Translations under genes and position numbers: made by a program
The notes under the pieces: model-generated
Database searches by the model: none
What the model saw: only the letters and a program-made list of their open reading frames with translations
Told to the model about the DNA's origin: nothing
Part shown: piece by piece, positions 55,004-64,000 of the stretch
Layout of the letters: every line of letters begins with the position of its first letter
How positions within the stretch are numbered: position 1 is the first letter of the stretch
NCBI GenBank assembly: GCA_003255065.1
Contig: QAOA01008066.1
Location: 63,099 to 127,098 of the forward strand
Reading direction: 5' to 3'
DNA length: 64,000 nt
Origin: Cercis canadensis
Taxonomy: Eukaryota; Streptophyta; Magnoliopsida; Fabales; Fabaceae

Positions 55004-56276
55004 TGTTAGCCTCACTGTCTTCCAACCCTAGTTTATTTGATGATAACAAATAACCTTAACTATTACTAACCTTAACTTGTTTGTTCATGTGGTTATCTAG
55101 TAATAGGTTAAGTGTTGCTCTTGGATATGAAGCAAAACAAGTTTCGCTGCCAAAAGAAACAAGTTCAAGTGCAAGAATTGTTTCTAACCAGTAATAAAGA
55201 TGTTAATGTAGAAGAATGAAATAAATGGCTCATGGATCTGTCAAGTCAGAAGCCCAGTCCACCAAATCACAATCAGGAAATGGACTTCATCATAAGGTTG
55301 GAGGGAAGCCTAAAATTGAATTTCAAAATGAGAGAAATATCAGCAAATTGAAAAGGGAAACATTTCTATTCAAGGAAAATTTTTGAAGAAGACATATTTT
55401 CTCTCAACTGGAAATCTTCTCTCTCAAATATGATTCAATATTTCGGAAATACATGTTGAAGAGATGCTCATCCACATCGGTCATCTTCTACTCTCTCTGC
55501 TATAAAACCAAAGACCCAAGGGCTATAACAAAAACAATAAGAGAATCCATCAAGTAAAAAGCTTACTGCTGCCATCAACAAGTTTTCATTCTCTTCAAAT
55601 CAACTCTATAATTGTTGTGAGAATTTTCTTGAGAGAGTTGTTATTCTTTTGGGGCTATAATTTCTTGGGATTATTGTAATAGATTTCCAGTAAAAAATTT
55701 GGGTGTGACATCTGCTTACTTTGTCAGAGGAAGAGAGTTTTTTGGTGAGTTACTAGTGAGCTTGAGTAAAACCAGTTGAAAAAGTTTCTAGTTAGCTCTT
55801 AGTAAACCAAGGATTGTATCCAAGCTTGGACAAATAACCTCGCTACTTAGTGGAACCTCAGTCTTAGGAGAGTGGACATAGGCATTGTTTGGCCAAACCA
55901 CTATAAAATTCTAGGCTAAATATCTTCTACCTATTCTCGTTATTAATTTGGTTTCAGCTTTAATAATATGCTTGTTTGGCTTGCTGCAAAACTGATTTTA
56001 TATGAGCTTGAGCTGATTCTCTGTTTTGATTAATCACTCGATCTGCTTTTATATGATCCTTGATATTTTGGATATATTTATGAGTATATCTCTATAAAAC
56101 ATTTATTCTCTTCAAGATCTGTTTCTTTTAAGAATTCTAGATTGATAATGAACAAGTTTCAAAACGAATTCTTAGTCAAAGCCGGTTCTTACAGAAAAAG
56201 TTTTAAGTGTTGTTTCTATTCTATATTATTTTAAATCTCTCATTCACCCCCTTCTAGGAGCATATATGTACTTTCA
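55004..56276 (+). mobile_element. 5' LTR of a SIRE-type copia element
   Basis: Runs from TGTTAGCCTCACTG to GTACTTTCA (1273 bp), directly followed by ATTGGTATTAGAGCTTTGG, a primer-binding site for initiator Met-tRNA with one change from TGGTATCAGAGC. A TATA box (TATAAAA) lies at about 55500. Inserted into the last unit of the Kunitz repeat: the paralog at about 53685 continues where this one is interrupted. Confidence 0.85.
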
Positions 56277-56278
56277 AT

Positions 56279-56292
56279 TGGTATTAGAGCTT
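56279..56292 (+). other. tRNA-Met primer-binding site of the SIRE element
   Basis: TGGTATTAGAGC is complementary to the 3' end of initiator methionine tRNA except for one T in place of C, and lies 2 bp after the LTR. Confidence 0.75.
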
Positions 56293-56329
56293 TGGCTCAA
56301 TATTATAGGTTTAACTAGCTTGAGTCAAG

Positions 56330-57960
56330 ATCTAAAAGTGCATCTCACTCATCTCACAAGCCATCATTCTTCAATGGTGAGAACTACGCATACTAGAAAG
56401 AGAATGGAGATGTACATGGAATTTGTAGGCTTTGAAGTCTGGGCCATAGTAAGAAACGAAATCACACAACCTATGAAGTTTGTGGATGGAGAAGTTCCTA
56501 AGAAGGAAGGCGAGTTCACTCAAGAAACAAGCTCCAATACACTCTTAACTCAAAGGCTAGATACAACAGTGTATGTGTTGTATCATTAAAAGAGTGTGAG
56601 CATATAGCTTCTTGTAGTACAGTAAAAGAAATGTAGGACTGGCTCAATCAATCCATGAAGGAACAAGCCATGTAAAAGAAGCAAAAGTTGATATTTATGG
56701 AGCTCAATATGAAATGTTTCACATGGAGCAAAAAGAAACATTGGAGTCCTTCTTTGCACGATTCCTCGGCATTATAAACAACCTAAAAGGACTTGGTTGT
56801 GTATACACTCAAAAGGAACAAATTCGAAAGTTGTTAAGATGGCTAACTGACAAATGGGAATCAAAAGTCACAATTCTTCTTCAATATGTAGAGACAAATG
56901 AGATAACTGTTGACCAGCTAAGAGGGCAGCTCGAAACTCATCAAATGCTGCTATTTGAGAAGAAGGCCTACCTAGAAGACAGCAAATAGAAGAATCTAGC
57001 TTTAGCTAGTACTACATTGGAAACCAGTTCCTCTGCAATAGAACAGTTTCCAATGATGAAAATGTAGCTCCTGTCTCCAAGAAATTTTTGAACATGATGA
57101 AAAGGAGAAACAATAAAAAGAAATTTCAACCAAGAAATGCAAGAGCATAGAAAGATCCCATTGTCTGTTATGAATGCAAGAGGTGGGGACACATAAAACA
57201 AGACTGTCCAAACCTCAAGAAGAAGTTCTACAAAAGAATAAAGAAGAAGGCTATGGTTGCTTCATGGAGTGACATTTGGAAGTGATAATTCTGATGAAGA
57301 AAATATGGCAAACTTCTGTTTTATGGCTCACATAGACAACAACAATTAAGAGGTAAATGATTCTAACTCTGAACATAGACCTCCTCCTACCTATGAAGAG
57401 TTAAATGAAGAACTAGCTCTTGATTATGAAAAGAGGCTTGCCAAGATTGAAGCCCTTAAGAAAATAATCAAGGAGCAGTTCAAGGAATTTGAATCTTTAA
57501 AGAAAGATAATTCTGATTTTATTCAAAAGCTCAAGTTCATGCAACAAGAAAGTGCTCTTTTTTAAAAAGAATAATTGTCTTACTCCATCTATTTTCAAAG
57601 AGAATAGTGATTTGAAAAATAAAGTAGATGAGCTGTCAAAAGACCTAACTAAATTTGTTCAAGGGTGTGGTAACTAGAACATTCTGCTAGGAAGGCAAAA
57701 ACTTGGACAAGACATGGTTTAAGGTATTTTGAACCTCAACCATCAAAATTATCTAGAAACTTCTTTGTTAAAGTCTCAGGTTCTCATTCCACTTCCAAGA
57801 AAATTTGCTTTTATTGTTGTCATGAAGATCATCATATTTATAACTACTCATTCAAAAGATTATTTGCTGCCAAGAAAATAATTTGGGTACCAAAGGGTCT
57901 TATTGACACTAATAAACAAGGACCTAAAATAGTTTGGGTACCAAAAATTGCCTAAACTGG
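56330..57960 (+). pseudogene. SIRE-type gag, broken
   Basis: Begins FFNGENYAY, stop, KERMEMYMEFVGFEVWAIV, then MEQKETLESFFARFLGIIN (UBN2 gag core), zinc knuckle CYECKRWGHIKQDCPN near 57170, a long coiled-coil (YEKRLAKIEALKKIIKEQFK near 57430) and a second degenerate finger CFYCCHEDHHIYN. The extended coiled-coil gag with two fingers is characteristic of the SIRE/Maximus lineage. A TAG at 56394-56396 replaces the expected Trp. Frames are broken near 56590-56710, 57000-57150 and elsewhere. Confidence 0.82.
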
Positions 57961-58386
57961 TTTGTAGGTATGCCTCAAGGCAAAAAGTGACCACTGGTAT
58001 TTAGACAATGGCTGCTCAAAGCATATGACTAGAGATAAAAATAAGTTCATCTCTATTAGAAAGAAAGATATGGAAGATGTTACTTTCGAAGATAATGGCA
58101 AGGGCAGAATTATTGGAGTAAGTAAAGTTGGTATAAGTTCTAGCTTTTATCTTGAAAATGTGTTTTTGGTTGAAGGTCTAATGTACAACTTCTTAAGCAT
58201 TAGCCAGCTCTGTGACATAGGTCAGAAATTTATTTTTCAATCTTCTCACTGTATTATTTATGATTTGCATTGTGAGAAAATTCTGATTGTAGGTCACAAA
58301 AGGGCAAATGTGTAAATAGTTTTTAAAGAGGAACTTGACTTTTAGCATGAAACTTATTTTTCATCTCAAAGTGATAATAACTGGTT
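57961..58386 (+). pseudogene. SIRE-type protease, truncated at the junction with an Athila element
   Basis: Reads DHWYLDNGCSKHMTRDKNKF (the protease DSGC motif is DNGC here), then NGKGRIIGVSKVGI and LMYNFLSISQLCDIG, up to the pre-integrase SDNNW motif. At about 58386, where WLWHRRLGH should follow, the sequence switches to unrelated Athila DNA. Integrase, RT and RNase H are missing. Confidence 0.82.
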
Positions 58387-59514
58387 AAGGTTGGGAGCGG
58401 CTGGAAACGGTGGTGCTGATGATCCCTGACCGACCACCCACTGGCTGTGGTATTGAGCATTGAAGTTCATTTCATACTCCATGAACTTGTATGCTCGGGC
58501 CATGAACTAGTCAACTCGAATCATAAATTGGTCACTTCTGCTAGAATGTTGTAGGAGGCATGATATCTGGCACTCTAATTGTCCTAATCTTGCACCTGTA
58601 ATGGCAAAAGGCTTGGAGTCAGTGACTTCTGGTTGGCTAGATACTGGTGGTGCTGCGAGCATCGGTTCAGGCACTGGTGGTGGTTGTTGTTCCCTTGCAA
58701 ATGGGTCCTATGCTTGCAGTCAGTGAACTGTGGTACTCAGAGGTTGCTTCCGATGAATGATCTCCTCTTCAGGCCTCCACTCGACCCCAACCTGCTGATA
58801 AAGCATTTGGATTACCAAAGGATGGCCAAAAGCAATGCCCTTGGTGTTGTCGATGTAATGGATAATCGATTGCTCAATCAAATTGCCGATGTCGATGGAT
58901 TTCTGGGTGACCATGGCATAAAGGAGGACGGCCTTGTTGGTTGTGACATCACTAAGATGGCCTGTGGGTATGAGTCGGGCACATAAAAAATGATACCACA
59001 CTTTACTGCAAGTTTCTAGGGCTGTGGCTTTGAAGGAAATAGGAATGTCGTCTCGCATCTTCCATTGGGTGCCTGGCTTGCAGAATGTTGTGATGATTTC
59101 CTCCCAGTTGGGTCCATCATGGAGATACTGAAGGTAATCATCATTTGCAATGTTCGGCAAGCCAAAAAGTGCATTTATGGCATGGCTGTCAAATGGCACC
59201 CATTTGCCTCTCACGAACACCTTGAATTCTTTGCGGAATTTGGCATTTGCATAGAATTCTTTGATAACTGGTATGATGGCAGCAACAGTGTGCTGAACAA
59301 AGTCCATCCAACCATTGTGGACGGCTAAAGCCCGGATCTCAATGTTATGGCTACGGGTGAAATCTAAGCCATGCTCTTGTACCAATGCCTTGTGAATGAT
59401 AGAATCAAGAAATCGCTCCTCAACTTTTTTGCTCACGAATTTTCGGCGATCAAATGAGCCAGAGCTGGAAGATGATGAGGAGATAGTGGCTTGCTTCTTG
59501 CTTGGTGGTGCCAT
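58387..59514 (-). pseudogene. Athila ORF2 ('putative plant transposon protein' domain), nearly intact
   Basis: Starts MAPPSKKQATISSSSSSSGS at 59514 and reads VKEERF-like VEERFLDSIIHKALVQEHGL, FYANAKFRKEFKVFVRGKWV, PFDSHAINALFGLP and KVWYHFLCARLIPTGHLSDV, a domain common in plant gypsy elements of the Athila group in the position of the envelope-like gene; its function is unknown. The same frame continues after stops at 58720-58722 (TGA), 58708-58710 (TAG) and 58507-58509 (TAG) through a Pro/Gln-rich tail (QQPPPVPEPMLAAPPVSSQP), with no frameshift in over 1.1 kb. All three stops can come from a single C-to-T change. I see no signal peptide or membrane helix. Confidence 0.78.
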
Positions 59515-61434
59515 TTGGGTTAGAAACCTGCAAAATAATATGAGACTTAGTCAATCATGCATAAACCAGAAATGGGATGTACACATCAATTCATAAGGCA
59601 TGGTGCAAACATTGTGTGTGATACTTGGTGATTTGTTCAATATATCCTAATAATGTATGCACAAAGTTGATACAGGAAACAACAAGTATGTAACTGAAGA
59701 TAGCAAGTACGGAGTCAGGTGGACCAATGCACCACACAACATTAGGCATGGGGTCATTGCTTAACAAGTGAACCAACATGTAATATGTGGGATATGAAGA
59801 CAAATGGTGTAAGTTGAAACATCCATTCAAAGCTCCCATGTGCATGGATAAGCATGCCTATTACAGTGAGGTTCATATCGCATTCAAGTAAACCATGTGA
59901 CATACACTAAATGAGTTCACATGTAGTTGAAACCTTTTACAAAAACCGAGTAGCAAAAAAGAAATAGAGTGGGCAATTAGCAAACTAAGCATATAAATGT
60001 CATTAAACTAGCACATAGTGGGTATATAGTGGGCATAAAAGACACCAACTATCACATAGGCATGGTAGCACATACAGTGGTGGGCAAAAAATAAAACATA
60101 GTTTCTAAGAGCCAAACTAAATAAGCACACCTTCAAGTATCCATTACACAAAGATTCCTGCAATAAAAGGTACAATTTACATTAAAAGAATTGAACTTGT
60201 GAATTTAGAATGGTTCCATAATTCATTTTAGACATTGTAGCAAACACTTGGTGGGCATAACTCAAAATAAATTTGGCAATAACCAATTTGAAAAAAATTA
60301 ACACCTTCATTTGGTCAAATTTCATCCCAGATCATACCCAAAGTAAAAGAAGGGAGAGAAATTTACTTGGAATGGTAAAAAAAAGAAAGACCCAAAATAG
60401 GACCCAGTCGACTTGGTGTGTGAGAGAGTGAGTGAAGGAGGAAAATTTTTTTAACCAAATGCGAGTGGGGTGAGGGCAAAGGGGTGAGAAATGAGGAAAG
60501 GGAGAAAGGCAATGAGGGATTTGTGGGTGATTGAGTGCAGAAATAGTGAGGTTGTGGGTGAGAGGGTGTGGGCGTTAGGAGGTGTTTGAGAGGAAATTGA
60601 AATGAGAAGGAGAGGAAGGGTGCATGCGTGAGTGGGGGAAAGAGTGAAAGGAAATAGAATTTGAAGAAGTAGACACCCAAAACACATCGTTTGACAAAGT
60701 GGGTTTTTAAAAGTTTTAAAATTCTTTTTTCAAAAATTAAAATGCTGAAATTTCTATGGGCACTGTGGCACCCTACTCCTTGTGTGTTGAGCTTGCTCCG
60801 GCGCTGTGGCATCCTAGCAAGCGGCGTTGCAGTGCCCTATGTTTTGTCCAACAGTGACATATGCCCTGGGATGGCTGCTGCAGTGCCCAAGCTACTGTCT
60901 TTTATACGAAACTTCAAATTTTCTAAGAATTTTCACCCCTGAGACCCCACAACTTGCTTCCACACCTAAAAAGTGATAAACTAGGGCAATATTACACCAA
61001 GTACTCTACTAAATAAAACAAAACAAAAAAAANAATTAAAATGCTGAAATTTCTATGGGCACTGTGGCACCCTACTCCTTGTGTGTTGAGCTTGCTCCGG
61101 CGCTGTGGCATCCTAGCAAGCGGCGTTGCAGTGCCCTATGTTTTGTCCAACAGTGACATATGCCCTGGGATGGCTGCTGCGGTGCCCAAGTTGTTGTCCT
61201 TTATACGAAACTTCAAATTTTCTAAGAATTTTCACCCCTGAGACCCCACAACTTACTTCCACACCTAAAAAGTGATAAACTAGGGCAATATTACACCAAG
61301 TACTCTACTAAATAAAACAAAACAAAAAAAAGGTAGGAATTGATATAAACTAAAGAGAAAGGTTAAAAAGAATTGTGTTGCCTCCTAAGAAGCGCTTGGT
61401 TTATACTCCTCAGCCTGACTTTCTCAGAAAGAGA
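59515..61434. other. Athila spacer between ORF2 and integrase
   Basis: No supported gene. 60363-60690 is a GA-rich (plus) / CT-rich (minus) low-complexity tract that produces spurious open frames. 60735-61330 is a block with GC-richer motifs (CTGTGGCACCC, GCTCCGGCGCTGTGGCATCC) duplicated across an N. Confidence 0.6.
60735..61330. repeat. Dovetail duplication across the N at 61033 (60735-61032 = 61034-61330)
   Basis: About 298 bases on both sides begin AATTAAAATGCTGAAATTTC and end AATAAAACAAAACAAAAAAAA, differing at a few sites (for example CAGTGCCCAAGCTACTG against CGGTGCCCAAGTTGTTG). The same unmerged-overlap pattern as the other N sites. Confidence 0.88.
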
Positions 61435-62415
61435 TCAACTAAGGTCTATGAGAGTGATAGAGGAGTGTGAGAACTCATCTCCACCCTCTATGTAGGGCTT
61501 TAATCTTTGCCCATTAACCTTGAATGTACAATCCCCACTTTTGACTTCCACCGCTCCATGAGGGAAAAGTTGCTTTATGATGAAGGGACCGGACCACCTT
61601 GACTTCAATTTCCCAGGAAAAAGCTTGAGATGAGAGTTAAATAAAAGAACCTTTTTCCCAGGAAAGAATTCACGCCTCAGAATGCGTTTGTCATGCCACC
61701 TCTTGGTTCTTTCTTTATATAGCTTGGCATTCTCATATGCATCTTGGTGAAATTCATCTAGTTCATCTAACTGAAGGAGTCTCTTGTTACTTGCAACTTG
61801 AAAATCAAAGTTGAGTTTCTTGGTGGCCCAATAGGCTTTATGTTCCAATTCCACTGGCAAGTGGCATGCTTTCCCAAACAGCAACTGGTAAGGTGAAGTG
61901 CCAATGGGTGTTTTGAAAGTTGTCCGATATTCCCACAGAGCATCATCTAGCTTGGTGCACCAATCCTTTCTATTGGTATTCATTGTCTTTTCAAGGATCC
62001 ACTTCAACTCCCTGTTGGAGATTTCCACTTGCCCACTCATCTAAGGATGATAGGCAAGAGCTAGTTTGTGTTTTACTCTATACTTTGCCAACAAAGCATC
62101 TAGGTACTTATTACAAAAATGAGCACCTTCATCACTAATTATGGTGCAAGGAGTTCCAAAGCAAGTGAAGATGTTTTTCTTAAGAAATTTCACTACCACT
62201 TTGGAATCATTTGTGGGTAATACGGCTGCTTCAACCCAATTAGAGACATAGTCCACTATGACCAAAATGTACTGATTGTTGTAAGATGATGGGAAAGGGC
62301 CCATGAAGCCTATTCCCCACACATCGAATAACTCCACCTCCAAAATATTGGTGAGAGGCATTTCATGATGGCGAGAAATATTTCCAATTCTTTGGCACCT
62401 ATCACAAGCTAACAC
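61435..62415 (-). pseudogene. Athila integrase
   Basis: Reading leftward: [20 protein letters not shown] (end of the zinc region), [20 protein letters not shown] (first Asp; normally FMGPFP), [18 protein letters not shown] (second Asp) and [16 protein letters not shown] (Glu), then [20 protein letters not shown] and a GPF/Y-like C-terminus [24 protein letters not shown] at 62041-62043 interrupts YHPQMSGQVE at the Gln. The remaining frame is open across the two halves, so damage is light. Confidence 0.88.
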
Positions 62416-62460
62416 AAAAGCTTAAGCATCTTTGAAAATAGAAGGCCAGTAAAAACCATA

Positions 62461-63986
62461 TTAGAGAACTTTGGCTGTTATTCTATTAGCACCAAAATGG
62501 CCGCCATATGGAGATGAATGACAATGATGGAGAATGCTTGTCATTTCTTCTTTAGAGACGCATCTGCGAATTATAGAGTCGGAACAATGCTTGAAAAGCA
62601 AAGGATCATCCCAATAGTAATGTTTGATGTCTAAAAGGAATTTCTTCCTTTGTTGGTGACTTTGCTCTGGTGGTAAAAGGTTAGCAGCCAAAAAATTGGC
62701 AAGATCTCTGTACCATGGCTGTAGAGAAGGAGAAATAGAGAAAAGTTGTTCATCAGGAAAATAATCATCAATAGGGAACTCAATATCCCCTAGATGTGCA
62801 TTAGCTTCAAGCCTTGAGAGGTGATATGCCACTAAATTTTCTGTGCTTTTTTTCTCTAATTTCCATATCAAACTCTTGTAAGAGGAGAACCCATCTAATC
62901 AATTTCGGTTTAGCATCCTTCTTCTCAAGCAATAATTTTATTGCTGAAAGCTCAGTGAAGACAATCACCTTGGACCCAATCAAGTAGGCTCGGAATTTGT
63001 CAAAGGCATAGACAATGGCGATGAACTCTTTTTCAATAGTGGCATAATTTAATTGTGCAGGATCAAGAGTGCGGTTGGCATAATAAATAGCATGCAGCAA
63101 CTTACCCTTTATTTGGCCTAGGACTGCACCAATAGCAAAATTGCTAGCATCACACATGAGCTCAGAGGGCATAGACCAATTCAAGGCAATAATGATAGGA
63201 GCTGAGGTCAAGGCTTCTTTTAACTGTGTAAAGGCATGGAGCCATTCTTCTGTGAAGTCAAAAGAAACATCCTTTAAGAGGAGGTTGCATAGAGGCTTGG
63301 TGATCTTGGAGAAATCCTTGATGAAACGCCTGTAAAACCTTACATGGCCTAAGAAACTACGCATACTTCAAAATGAAGTAGGTGGTGGCAATTTTGGCCC
63401 TGTCCACTTCAATTCCTTGAGCTGAAACCTCGTGCCCAAGCACTATCCCTTCTCGCACCATGAATTGACAGTTCTCCCAATTTAGTACCAAATTGGTTTC
63501 TTCACACATTTTCAGTACACAAGCAAGGTTGCTTAGACATGCATCACAAGATGAACCAAACATATAGAAGTCATCCATGAAAACCTCTATGAAGCGCTCC
63601 ACCATATCAAAAAAGATGGCCATCATGCATCTTTAGAATGTGGTTGGAGCATTGCACAAACCAAAAGGCATACGCCTGAATGCAAAAGTCCCATAGGGGT
63701 AGGTGAATGTGGTCTTCTCTTGATCTTCAAGAGCAACAGATATATGGTTATATCCTTATTAGCCATCAAGAAAATAGTAGTATTCATGTCTGGCCAACCT
63801 ATCCAACATCTTATCAATAAAAAGTAGAGGAAAATGATCATTTCTTGTGGCTTTGTTCAATTTCCTGTAGTCAATACACATTCTCCACACAGTCATTGTT
63901 CTTGTAGGAATGAGCTCATTATTTTTATTTTTTTTACCATAGTCATACCACTTTTCTTTGGCAAGACTTGTATGGAACTCACCCAT
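62461..63986 (-). pseudogene. Athila reverse transcriptase and RNase H
   Basis: Reading leftward: MCIDYRKLNKATRNDHFPL, FMDDFYMFGSSCDACLSNL (FMDD in the YxDD place), VLGHEVSAQGIEVDRAKI, the tether MRSFLGHVRFYRRFIKDFSK, and RNase H SELMCDASNFAIGAVLGQIK with LNYATIEKEFIAIVYAFDKF. An H/CxxC region follows. The RT part is split by frameshifts or stops near 63750, 63625 and 63360, and another break lies near 62840. The element continues to the right of the window. Confidence 0.87.
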
Positions 63987-64000
63987 ACACTATCAGAAAT

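Larger units (their letters stand above)
58387..64000 (-). mobile_element. Athila-like Ty3/gypsy element, truncated on both sides of the view
   Basis: Reading right to left: RT, RNase H, integrase, spacer, then an ORF in the position where Athila elements carry their envelope-like gene. The upstream part lies beyond the window. The downstream part (polypurine tract and 3' LTR) is lost at the 58386 junction with the SIRE copy. A 298-bp duplication around the N at 61033 lies in the spacer. Confidence 0.85.

Noticed and set aside
60363-60812. 149-residue minus-strand ORF rich in Pro, Ser and Leu
   Set aside because: It lies in a GA/CT low-complexity tract in the Athila spacer with no homology that I recognise. 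Composition alone keeps the frame open.

Overview
The window is nuclear DNA from a flowering plant, most likely a eudicot. The evidence is spliceable introns, tRNA-primed copia elements, chromoviral and Athila-like Ty3/gypsy elements, MULE, hAT and Harbinger transposons, and gene fragments with plant-specific architecture (POL-type PP2C, SUVH, DSK2, LEA_2). The species cannot be named from the sequence alone. The only apparently intact host gene is an intronless Kunitz-type protease inhibitor (46671-47249, +). Nearly everything else is transposable element or element-borne gene debris.

Layout. 1-2736: 3' end and 3' LTR of an Athila/Tat-like gypsy element. 2737-5754: broken chromoviral pol. 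5967-6668: LINE-type RNase H remnant. 6741-6998: MULE-type MITE. 7123-16500: POL/PLL-type PP2C pseudogene (-) split by a Ty1/copia element (7777-16052) with a perfect 5-bp target duplication. 17499-21236: degenerate Ac-like hAT. 22272-32515: ~10 kb MULE with ~400-bp terminal inverted repeats (TIRs), a perfect 9-bp target duplication, a broken transposase (-) and a separate intact-looking two-exon GRF-zinc-finger/membrane-anchor gene (+). 32972-35631 and 38545-40340: two related TIR elements carrying a SUVH methyltransferase fragment and a ubiquilin/DSK2 fragment. 41140-55003: duplicated non-coding array around the Kunitz locus. It is interrupted by a CCGGTT-rich hAT-like element with gene-like cargo, a SINE, a Pack-MULE with a LEA_2 gene fragment ending 230 bp before the Kunitz start codon, and a Harbinger-like element with gene-like cargo. 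55004-58386: SIRE-type copia LTR, gag and protease. 58387-64000: Athila-like gypsy element (-) with an envelope-position ORF, integrase, RNase H and RT.

Two themes stand out. First, five separate TIR elements from at least three superfamilies carry gene fragments or gene-like cargo within about 18 kb, and the 10-kb MULE carries an extra gene. Second, the window contains nine isolated N characters. Eight sit where flanking sequence is repeated, seven of them as exact dovetail duplications. They look like unmerged contig overlaps (probably two haplotypes), so several apparent tandem duplications, including 2.4 kb in the copia element and 0.8 kb in the MULE, are probably assembly artefacts. Premature stops in the dead elements are overwhelmingly C-to-T type (TAG from CAG, or TAG/TGA from TGG), as expected from deamination of methylated cytosine.
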